DNA of 64,000 nt from Taudactylus pleione (taxonomy: Eukaryota; Chordata; Amphibia; Anura; Myobatrachidae): contig JAUIMM010000178.1 in the NCBI GenBank assembly GCA_031769625.1, forward strand, positions 27,422,001 to 27,486,000, written 5' to 3'. The translations under genes were made by a program, and so were the position numbers. Shown one piece after another: positions 56,696 to 64,000 of the stretch. Each line of letters begins with the position of its first letter. Positions within the stretch are counted from its first letter, which is position 1. Under the pieces are notes generated by a model that made no database searches, was not told the origin of the DNA, and saw only the letters and a list, made by a program, of their open reading frames with translations.

Positions 56696-59089
56696 TTATA
56701 AATAGCAAGTAAAGGATAAATTCTCATTGAGGCCCAAGGGATATACCGTCTGGAGTGTATAAATCCATTTTGCTTCACTCTGCAAAAGGGTTCGACCTCT
56801 ATCCCCTCCTCTAATACTTGGTGGTATCCAGTCAATCATCTTGTATCTTATGCTGGAAAGATTATGTTGTTGTTCATGGAAATGGCGTGCAACTGGTTGA
56901 TCACAACCCTTACCCTCTAATGCAGCCCTAATGCTGGACCGGTGCAATGCCATCCGCTTCTTAAATTGGCGAGTAGTTTTACCGATATACAGCATTCTAC
57001 ACGGACATCTAATGTAGTAGACTACAAATTTGCTTGAACAGGTTAATGGATATTTAATAGGAAACTTTTTCCCTGATTGTGGATGTAAAAAAGAGTCACC
57101 TGTTTCCAGGAAACTACAGGTAATACATCCTGTACATTTGAAATTACCTAGCTTGCGTGTCAAAAAATGACAGGGTTTATTTTCAGTAAAGTGACCAATG
57201 TCATTGTGAACCGTGATGTCCCTGATATTTCTCCCCCGTTTATAAGATGTCAAAATAGAGGACCCTGCCAGGGCTGGAATTTGTTTATCGGTAGAAATTA
57301 TAGGCCACATTGCTTTGGCTGTTTGCATCAGATTATAGCTGCCCATAGAGAATGTTTGTGTCCAGACCACTCGATTCTCAAATGTCCTGGTGGGGACTGG
57401 TGAAAGAGCATCCTTGCGGCTCACCGCTAATGCCCGGTCTCTAGCTCTAATGAGTGTTTTATAATGATATCCTTGTTGGAGGAATTTCATCATCATAAGC
57501 TGGATTTGCAACTTGGTGTCTTGTGGATCACTGCAGATTCTTACCACCCTCAGAAATTGAGAAAAAGGAAGTCCAAACTTAAGAGAACTTGGATGTTGGC
57601 TGTCTGGTGCCAGTAGGGTGTTCCTGTCCGTGTTCTTGTAATAGAGAGAGGTACATATGGTCCCATCAGATTGCATCTTGATAGACACATCCAAAAAATG
57701 GATGCTGGTAAAACTACTGGCAGAGGTGAGTTTAACGGGGCAATCCCGTTGGTTAATTTCCTGAATGACATTGTCAAATTCATTAGATGTACCCTTCCAA
57801 AGTAGGAAAATGTTGTCGATATAGCGACAATAACTGCATATATTCTGCTCAATGGAAGCATCGGAAAAGAAAAAACTTTTTTCTATGGCAAACATAAAAA
57901 TGTTGGCAAAGCTCGGGGCTACACATGATCCCATGGCACACCCCGAGCGTTGCAAATAAATCTTTTTATCAAAAAGAAAATAGTTTCTAGTAAGAGTCCA
58001 TGTAAGTAGCTGGATGAAAAAATCAGTATGGGGACCTTTATACTCGGGTCTGAGAAGGATATATTGTCGAACTGCCTCTATGCCCTGAGCCTGCGGGATG
58101 CTAGTGTACAGGCTGGAGACATCAACCGTACACATCAGAACAGATTGTTGGACTGGTGAAAGGGCCTGTAATTTAAGAATGAAAGCCGTAGTGTCCTTCA
58201 AAAAGGCTTTTTCTTTTTGAATGAGCGGCTGGAGGAAGTGGTCCAAGTACTTCGAAATGTTGTAAAATAATGAATCCCGAGCTGCTATTATGGGCCTACC
58301 CGGTGGAGACACAGCATTTTTATGTAGTTTGGGAATGGTATACAAAGTGGGAATTTTAGGATATGATTGAGTGAGGGCTTCTTTGGTGTATAAATTGATG
58401 ATATTATTTTGCACTGCTTGAGTGAGGAAAATGTCAAGTTCATTTTTGAAGGTCATTGTTGGATCACTTGGAAGCACCTCATAAACTGCAGAATCATTGA
58501 GTTGGTTATATACTTCCATTTTGTATGCTGAGACATCTTGCACCACGATGCCCCCACCCTTATCGGCTGTGCGAATAATAATATCCTGATAGGCGCCCAG
58601 ATTTTTCAATGCCTGTCTTTCCAAGTAGGTGAGATTGGGTCTATAGTTCTCTTTATTTGGCCTGTAATTTTCAATGGTATTGTCCATATAATTGGTAAAG
58701 CATTTAATATTATTGTTGTTAGAAACCGGAACAAATGTAGATTTTTTCTGGATGGGTCCTGAATCCAATAATGTCGGAGATGTTCCAAAATGTTCCTTAA
58801 GTTTGACACGACGTTCGAATTTAAAGAGATCAATTTTGTTCTGATATGGGTCAAACTCTTTTGAAGGGACGAAAGACAGCCCTATATTTAACACTTTGAG
58901 TTCGTGATCTTTCAGGATTCTTGAAGAAAGATTGAAGACTACTGTCTCTGGTTGTAGATTTTTCTTCGCCTGCCGAGCCCACTGACCTCCGCGCCTGGTG
59001 CGGGGTCTTTGGTAAGATCTAAAGTAGTCCTGGTGGCTACCCCTAAAGGGGGCCTGCCGCTGGAGGAGGCTTTGACTTGCTCGACACAT
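56696..59089 (-). CDS. PLE copy A ORF2: reverse transcriptase with GIY-YIG endonuclease
   Basis: 797 codons, open throughout. The N-terminal part (1-130) has TYLERQALKNLG and ADKGGGIVV. RT proper has LHKNAVSPPGRPIIAA, TVDVSSLYTSIPQ, GCAMGSCVAPSFANIFM and the active-site box YIDN at residues 423-426 (57823-57812), where YIDD is required. The C-terminus has a Cys motif CTGCITC, then the endonuclease core VVYYIRCPCRMLYIG (residues 689-703), a downstream KKR, and the catalytic Glu in SEAKW (E772). The Asp-to-Asn change should abolish polymerase activity. The true N-terminus is uncertain because ORF1 overlaps in the -1 frame, so this product may be made only as an ORF1-ORF2 fusion. Confidence 0.9.
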   Translation of the reverse strand: MCRASQSLLQRQAPFRGSHQDYFRSYQRPRTRRGGQWARQAKKNLQPETVVFNLSSRILKDHELKVLNIGLSFVPSKEFDPYQNKIDLFKFERRVKLKEHFGTSPTLLDSGPIQKKSTFVPVSNNNNIKCFTNYMDNTIENYRPNKENYRPNLTYLERQALKNLGAYQDIIIRTADKGGGIVVQDVSAYKMEVYNQLNDSAVYEVLPSDPTMTFKNELDIFLTQAVQNNIINLYTKEALTQSYPKIPTLYTIPKLHKNAVSPPGRPIIAARDSLFYNISKYLDHFLQPLIQKEKAFLKDTTAFILKLQALSPVQQSVLMCTVDVSSLYTSIPQAQGIEAVRQYILLRPEYKGPHTDFFIQLLTWTLTRNYFLFDKKIYLQRSGCAMGSCVAPSFANIFMFAIEKSFFFSDASIEQNICSYCRYIDNIFLLWKGTSNEFDNVIQEINQRDCPVKLTSASSFTSIHFLDVSIKMQSDGTICTSLYYKNTDRNTLLAPDSQHPSSLKFGLPFSQFLRVVRICSDPQDTKLQIQLMMMKFLQQGYHYKTLIRARDRALAVSRKDALSPVPTRTFENRVVWTQTFSMGSYNLMQTAKAMWPIISTDKQIPALAGSSILTSYKRGRNIRDITVHNDIGHFTENKPCHFLTRKLGNFKCTGCITCSFLETGDSFLHPQSGKKFPIKYPLTCSSKFVVYYIRCPCRMLYIGKTTRQFKKRMALHRSSIRAALEGKGCDQPVARHFHEQQHNLSSIRYKMIDWIPPSIRGGDRGRTLLQSEAKWIYTLQTVYPLGLNENLSFTCYL

Positions 59090-59829
59090 TCCGCCTCACT
59101 GGACGAGGCTGCTGCACTCGATTGATCTGTCTCCAAGGGAAATCTCCTAGTGTTCCGAAATTTTGGTCTTCTATTTCTATTCGGTCCACTATTGTATGCC
59201 CAGCTATACACCTTTAGCTCTGCATAGTCTCTGTTGACTGTGTGCAATTTTGACTTTTTAAATTGTACCAGGTCGGATCTGTATTTATCGATTTGATCCT
59301 GCAATTTCTTGCACCAGTCCTGAGACGTGTCGGCTTTAATGTTAGCCAGATGAAGGGATTCAAAACTATCAATCTTTTCTTTAACTAATGATAGTTCTTT
59401 CCCTGATTCTTCAATGACTAGTAAGATGAGGTCATAAGAACATTTATTGAGAACTGCCGCCCAATGGCGGCAGAACTCTGGATTATATCTGCCAATAGTT
59501 GGAATGTTCCTTATGCGGAATCCCCGGGGTATTTTTTTGTCCCTGTAATAATCTGACAGCGACACTCCATGCAGGAAAAAATCTACCTCTCGTTTCTTAA
59601 GTCTAGAAAGTTGCGCCACCAGTTGTTCTATCGACTCTACGCCTGATGAGTCTTGTAGTTTAGCCTGAAACAGTATGCTTTCAGCATCTGAATCAGTGAA
59701 GCATAATTGTTCACCCGATGGTAAAGAGATGTCTCTGAATCCTGAAATATTATCCGTATTAGACATGCCAAAAGGCTGTCTAAATAAAACAATGAACACA
59801 AAACAAAGAAAGTCTGATATATGTGACAC
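58939..59829 (-). CDS. PLE copy A ORF1
   Basis: 296 codons from the first ATG. The second Met (residue 22, MSNTDNISG) may be the real start since the preceding stretch is hydrophobic and looks like leader. It contains SLSDYYRDKKIPRGFRIRNI (near residues 89-108), NPEFCRHWAAVLNKCSYDL and a helix-rich, charged region (KIDSFESLHLANIKAD, then DQIDKYRSDLVQFKKSK), ending in a Ser/Arg-rich tail. This is the N-terminal block that precedes the RT in PLEs of this type. It differs from copy B at only four residues. It overlaps ORF2 by 151 bp. Confidence 0.85.
   Translation of the reverse strand: MSHISDFLCFVFIVLFRQPFGMSNTDNISGFRDISLPSGEQLCFTDSDAESILFQAKLQDSSGVESIEQLVAQLSRLKKREVDFFLHGVSLSDYYRDKKIPRGFRIRNIPTIGRYNPEFCRHWAAVLNKCSYDLILLVIEESGKELSLVKEKIDSFESLHLANIKADTSQDWCKKLQDQIDKYRSDLVQFKKSKLHTVNRDYAELKVYSWAYNSGPNRNRRPKFRNTRRFPLETDQSSAAASSSEAECVEQVKASSSGRPPLGVATRTTLDLTKDPAPGAEVSGLGRRRKIYNQRQ
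59044..59050 (-). promoter_or_regulatory. Candidate -1 frameshift heptamer, copy A
   Basis: Minus strand C CCT TTA in the ORF1 phase, a canonical X XXY YYZ site, 779 bases after the ORF1 start and inside the overlap. Slipping by -1 joins ORF1 to ORF2 at A-P-F-R-G. Confidence 0.55.
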
Positions 59830-59980
59830 TTTAACGGAGGTGCCTTGACAGAAAACCGCTAGATGCTACTGCAAGATAGCAAATGCGGAATCATATAAAT
59901 CACTGACAAATTGTCCGGCACTCAAAAATATAGCGCAACTTGCCTGGGTGCACATGCAGAGAAGGTGATGCATACAGTGG
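59830..59980 (-). mobile_element. 5' leader of PLE copy A
   Basis: Non-coding leader identical in kind to 60570-60723. It begins (minus strand) CCACTGTATGCATCACC at 59980, where it abuts the opposite-strand copy. Confidence 0.8.
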
Positions 59981-60723
59981 TCTTTTGCAATTCTAGTATT
60001 TTTCCATCATTTTTTTCTTTGCTATGTCTGATACAGTGTTCTGTCAGCTTATACATCACCTTATGTGACTTATGTATTTTGTATCATTCAGGTTTAGATA
60101 GTATCAGTCTGTTTTTTTCAGACTCTGTTGTGTGACGAATGCACCATCTCCTGATGTTATGTATATCTACATTTACATCACTGTATTTAAAGACCGCCTT
60201 GATGTTATTTACAGTATCTTGTTGAAGACCGCTCTATTTAGGCATTTTGGTGTGATTTCGCACACTCTCTGTTCCATATTATGTGTATTGTTATTGTCTT
60301 GTAGCCATGGTGATGGCATGGGTGTAACCACACCCCCTCAGCATGCACAAGCGCTGGTGTGTCCCAGGTGGTGACATCATCGCGCGGCGCAGCAGCTGGG
60401 GTTCCCGTGTTGGTGATGGACACTGGGTGAGTCTATATATGTATGTATTTGTCTTTTGTATTATATATGTCTTGATAAAAGCAGCGTGACCGCTGAAACG
60501 TTGACTCAGATACCGGCTCCGTCTGGCTCTATTATTGTGAAGCTTTTTGGTCCTGCTAAGTGCCTGCCGTTCCCACTGTATGCATCACCTTCTCTGCATG
60601 TGCACCCAGGCAAGTTGTGTTATATTTTTGAGTGCCGGACAATTTGTCAGTGATTTATATGATTCCGCATTTGCTATCTTGCAGTAGCATCTAGCGGTTT
60701 TCTGTCAAGGCACCTCCGTTAAA
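59981..60723 (+). mobile_element. 5'-truncated 3' region, pLTR and leader ahead of PLE copy B
   Basis: It begins abruptly at TCTTTTGCAATTC, which corresponds to sequence just after ORF2 in copy A (its complement near 56675), so it is the 3' tail of another unit. It lacks about 20 bp present in copy A near 56600. It continues through the hammerhead-like motif (60467-60508) into the leader of copy B. This is a tail-to-head junction as expected for tandem PLE units. Confidence 0.8.
60467..60508 (+). ncRNA. Hammerhead-like motif, upstream of PLE copy B
   Basis: ATGTC, TTGATAA, CAGC/GCTG hairpin with loop GTGACC, AAAC, GTT, GACTCA. Here the stem III region AACGTT is self-complementary, as in dimer-type hammerheads. 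The core again departs from consensus at two positions. Confidence 0.48.
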
Positions 60724-61614
60724 GTGTCACATATATCAGACTTTCTTTGTTTTGTGTTCATTGTTTTATTTAGACAGCCTTTTGGCATGTCTAATACGGA
60801 TAATATTTCAGGATTCAGAGACATCTCTTTACCATCGGGTGAACAATTATGCTTCACTGATTCAGATGCTGAAAGCATACTGTTTCAGGCTAAACTACAA
60901 GACTCATCTGGCGTAGAGTCGATAGAACAACTGGTGGCGCAACTTTCTAGACTTAAGAAGCGAGAGGTAGATTTTTTCCTTCATGGAGTGTCACTGTCAG
61001 ATTATTACAGGGACAAAAAACTACCCCGGGGATTCCGCATAAGGAACATTCCAACTATTGGCAGATATAATCCAGAGTTCTGCCGCCGTTGGGCGGCAGT
61101 TCTCAATAAATGTTCTTATGACCTCATCTTACTAGTCATTGAAGAATCAGGGGGAGAACTATCATTAGTTAAAGAAAAGATTGATAGTTTTGAATCCCTT
61201 CATCTGGCTAACATTAAAGCCGACACGTCTCAGGACTGGTGCAAGAAATTGCAGGATCAAATCGATAAATACAGATCCGACCTGGTACAATTTAAAAAGT
61301 CAAAATTGCACACAGTCAACAGAGACTATGCAGAGCTAAAGGTGTATAGCTGGGCATACAATAGTGGACCGAATAGAAATAGAAGACCAAAATTTCGGAA
61401 CACTAGGAGATTTCCCTTGGAGACAGATCAATCGAGTGCAGCAGCCTCGTCCAGTGAGGCGGAATGTGTCGAGCAAGTCAAAGCCTCCTCCAGCGGCAGG
61501 CCCCCTTTAGGGGTAGCCACCAGGACTACTTTAGATCTTACCAAAGACCCTGCACCAGGCGCGGAGGTCAGTGGGCTCGGCAGGCGAAGAAAAATCTACA
61601 ACCAGAGACGGTAG
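60724..61614 (+). CDS. PLE copy B ORF1
   Basis: 296 codons, intact, with the same features as copy A: DYYRDKKLPRGFRIRNI, FCRRWAAVLNKCSYDL, DQIDKYRSDLVQFKKSK and the Ser/Arg-rich tail. The possible start at residue 22 lies at 60787. Four residues differ from copy A. It overlaps the ORF2 frame, which is free of stops from 61458, after a TGA at 61455. No enzymatic domain is recognised; an RNA-binding or structural role would be inference from charge and position. Confidence 0.85.
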   Translation: MSHISDFLCFVFIVLFRQPFGMSNTDNISGFRDISLPSGEQLCFTDSDAESILFQAKLQDSSGVESIEQLVAQLSRLKKREVDFFLHGVSLSDYYRDKKLPRGFRIRNIPTIGRYNPEFCRRWAAVLNKCSYDLILLVIEESGGELSLVKEKIDSFESLHLANIKADTSQDWCKKLQDQIDKYRSDLVQFKKSKLHTVNRDYAELKVYSWAYNSGPNRNRRPKFRNTRRFPLETDQSSAAASSSEAECVEQVKASSSGRPPLGVATRTTLDLTKDPAPGAEVSGLGRRRKIYNQRR

Positions 61615-62784
61615 TCTTCAACCTTTCTTCAAGAATCCTGACAGATCACGAACTCAAAGTGTTAAATAAAGGGCTGTCTTTTGTCCCTTCAAAAGAGTTT
61701 GACCCATATCAGAACAAAATTGATCTCTTTAAATTCGAATGTCGTGTCAAACTTAAGGAACATTTTGGAACATCTCCGACACTATTGGATTCAGGACCCA
61801 TCCAGAAAAAATCTACATTTGTTCCGGTTTCTAACAACAACAATATTAAATGCTTTACCAATTATATGGACAATACCATTGAAAATTACAGGCCAAATAA
61901 AGAGAACTATAGACCCAATCTCACCTACTTGGAAAGACAGGCATTGAAAAATCTGGGCGCCTATCAGGATATTATTATTTGCCCAGCCGATAAGGGTGGG
62001 GGCATCGTGGTGCAAGATGTCTCAGCATACAAAATGGAAGTAGATAACCAACTCAATGATTCTACAGTTTATGAGGTGCTTCCAAGTGATCCAACAATGA
62101 CCTTCAAAAATGAACTTGACATTTTCCTCACTCAAGCAGTGCAAAATAATATCATCAATTTATACACCAAAGAAGCCCTCACTCAATCATATCCTAAAAT
62201 TCCCACTTTGTATACCATTCTCAAACTACATAAAAATGCTGTGTCTCCACCGGGTAGGCCCATAATAGCAGCTCTGGAGTCATTATTTTACAACATTTCG
62301 AAGTACTTGGACCACTTCCTCCAGCCGCTCATTCAAAAAGAAAAAGCCTTTTTGAGGGACACTACGGCTTTCATTCTTAAATTACAGGCCCTTTCACCAG
62401 TCCAACAATCTGTTCTGATGTGTACGGTTGATGTCTCCAGCCTGTACACTAGCATCCTGCAGGCTCAGGGCATAGAGGCAGTTCGACAATATATCCTTCT
62501 CAGACCCGAGTATAAAGGTCCCCATATTGATTTTTTCATCCAGCTACTTACATGGACTCTTACTTGAAACTATTTTCTTTTTGATAAAAAGATCTATTTG
62601 CAACGCTCGGGGTGTGCCATGGGATCATGTGTAGCCCCGAGCTTTGCTAACATTTTTATGTTTGCCATAGAAAAAAGTATTTTCTTTTCCAATGCTTCCA
62701 TTGAGCAGAATAAATGCGGTTATTGTCGCTATATCGATGACATTTTCCTACTTTGGAAGGGTACATCTATTGAATTTGACAATG
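61464..62784 (+). pseudogene. PLE copy B ORF2, truncated RT
   Basis: It is open to 62564, then AGA in copy A is TGA here (62565-62567). The same frame resumes and retains GCAMGSCVAPSFANIFM and a normal YIDD at 62730-62741. It ends where 1.28 kb present in copy A (56485-57768) is missing. The junction shares the four bases ATGT (62782-62785), typical of microhomology-mediated deletion or template jumping. The rest of RT and the whole endonuclease are lost. Confidence 0.88.
61503..61509 (+). promoter_or_regulatory. Candidate -1 frameshift heptamer, copy B
   Basis: C CCT TTA in ORF1 phase, 45 bases into the overlap. Slippage gives CCC TTT AGG, entering ORF2 at F-R-G-S-H. A weak stem GTAG/CTAC (61513-61529) begins three bases downstream. 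I see no strong pseudoknot by eye. Confidence 0.55.
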
Positions 62785-63206
62785 TTATGTATATCTACAT
62801 TTACATCACTCTATTTAAAGACCGCCTTGATGTTATTTACAGTATCTTGTAGAAGACCGCTCTATTTAGGCATTTTGGTGTGATTTCGCACACTCTCTGT
62901 TCCATATTATGTGTATTGTTATTGTCTTGTAGCCATGGTGATGGCACGGGTGTAACCACGCCCCCTCAGCATGCACGAGTGCTTGTGTGTCCCAGGTGGT
63001 GACGTCATCGCGCGGCGCGGCAGCTGGGGTTCCCTTGTTGGTGATGGACACTGGGTGAGTCTATATATGTATGAATTTATCTTTTGTATTATATATGTCT
63101 TGATAAAAGCAGCATGACTGCTGAAACGTTGACTCAGATACCGGCTCTGTCTGGCTCTATTATTGTGAAGCTATTTGGTCCTGCTGAGTGCCTGCCATTC
63201 CCACTG

Positions 63207-63207
<1 letters not shown>
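62785..63207 (+). mobile_element. 3' region and pLTR end of PLE copy B
   Basis: It resumes at TTATGTATATCTACATT and runs parallel to 60155-60585. It ends at CCCACTGTA in direct contact with a TA tract, so the element end here is about 50 bp before the point where copy A ends. It contains the third hammerhead-like motif. Confidence 0.8.
63095..63136 (+). ncRNA. Hammerhead-like motif in the end of PLE copy B
   Basis: Same layout as at 60467-60508, with loop ATGA in place of GTGACC's outer bases and AACGTT preserved. Same departures from the canonical core. Confidence 0.45.

Positions 63208-63235
<28 letters not shown>
63208..63235. repeat. (TA)n tract at the right edge of the PLE cluster
   Basis: TA dinucleotides directly follow the element end. 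Confidence 0.92.
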
Positions 63236-63238
<3 letters not shown>

Positions 63239-64000
63239 GGGAACATTTGTGCCCATATATTAAGGCTGAATAGAAAAAAACATCATTCTCTCATAGAAAA
63301 TTCCTGGGAGGGGGCATGGTATTTAAGGAACAGGTAATTGTGAAAGTTACAGTTTTTAAACTATTACCTCATAAATGCCCCACTATACAGATAGGGAGCT
63401 CCAACTTGTTGTGCAGTCTCAGTAGGTGACTCCTGCAAGGGGATGTACTGTGGCTTCACCTGGGTGCACAAAAAGGCTGTCCTTTGCAGGCAGTAGCGGT
63501 GGTGGGACTTGGGGAAAGAAGCGGGTGTTAGATGCGGCATGGACCCGGTGGAGGTATCGGGGTTTTCTGTGGCCGGGAACCAGGAGAGGGCATTAGCAGC
63601 AGTGGTTCAGGAATTAGTGACAGCAATGGTGTGGACTGCCAGACCCAGCAGCGGTGTGGTGTTGGTGGCAGGCCTGGATCCGAGATGATCCAGTCCCTGC
63701 CAGCCATTTTGCAGAGTTCAGCAGCGGTGCCCATTTCAAAAATGGCACCTCAGTGCCATTTTTGAAATTCCTACAAGAACTATCATGCACAATCTCAAGA
63801 TTTGTATATTCATTAGATTATGTGTGATAGCAGACAGATGCAGGCATTGAATCAGTGAGATCCATGATACCTACATCCGTGTGTAAAAAAATAAACACAG
63901 ATGCACAAACGGGATCAGTGATATCTGTCTGTGCTGCTGTGTTTAAAGAAATAAAACCTGCATATAGAAAAAAAAAACAGTGTGTCCCCATCCACAATAG
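63236..64000. other. No gene recognised
   Basis: Moderate-GC sequence. The overlapping frames near 63528-63765 on both strands have no family resemblance, and an inverted AAAATGGCAC/GTGCCATTTT pair at 63738-63765 is the only structure noticed. Confidence 0.4.

Noticed and set aside
58538..58854. Frames overlapping the PLE coding region on either strand
   Set aside because: Shadows of ORF2; the same shadows recur in copy B at 61681-62015.
61597..61604. A-rich GAAGAAAAATC as an alternative frameshift site near the ORF1 end
   Set aside because: It does not fit X XXY YYZ in the ORF1 phase, unlike the heptamer at 61503-61509.

Overview
The window looks like intergenic DNA from a vertebrate, most likely an amphibian and probably a frog or toad. 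The basis is AT-rich sequence packed with transposable elements of the mix I associate with anuran genomes: Penelope-like elements with GIY-YIG endonuclease, L1/Tx1 and CR1/L2 LINEs, a Gypsy LTR family with integrase ahead of reverse transcriptase, and many palindromic MITEs. The species cannot be named from sequence alone. I found no host gene exon, tRNA, rRNA or CRISPR array, and almost every long open frame is a transposon fragment.

0.5-16 kb: a decayed minus-strand Gypsy pol of ordinary domain order (about 560-3480) is broken by two MITEs. It is followed by a GTAGTAATGCCCC minisatellite, a GC-rich element made of consecutive hairpins (7.1-7.6 kb), several further MITEs and an old endogenous retrovirus RT remnant (13.0-13.6 kb).

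16.5-28.5 kb: one long plus-strand L1/Tx1-type LINE. It has about 410-bp tandem monomers upstream of ORF1, a coiled-coil ORF1, an endonuclease, an RT with YADN, and a C-terminal tail. Other elements have repeatedly inserted into it. Three two-level or three-level nests can be read from target-site duplications (TSDs): TGCTAAAG, ACATTCCATTAA and AAAGCA for the outer insertions, CTTATTAT for an inner one. One insertion is a 1-kb near-perfect palindrome.

28.5-44 kb: mostly unrecognised AT-rich sequence with a minus-strand CR1/L2 RT fragment, MITEs, an old PLE endonuclease scrap (38.2-38.6 kb), and two more copies of a CCCTAA-filled element whose other copies are at 17.2 and 24.0 kb.

44.2-63.2 kb: two Gmr1-like Gypsy elements, one plus and young (LTRs about 2.5 percent apart), one minus and older, are separated by a hairpin with hammerhead-like sequence. 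Next comes an inverted pair of near-identical Penelope-like elements. TA microsatellites flank most of these blocks. In the PLEs an ORF1 (296 codons at most) overlaps ORF2 (RT plus GIY-YIG) in the -1 frame, and both copies carry the heptamer C CCT TTA in the right phase inside the overlap. Neither PLE is intact: one has YIDN at the RT active site, the other has a nonsense codon and a 1.28-kb internal deletion.
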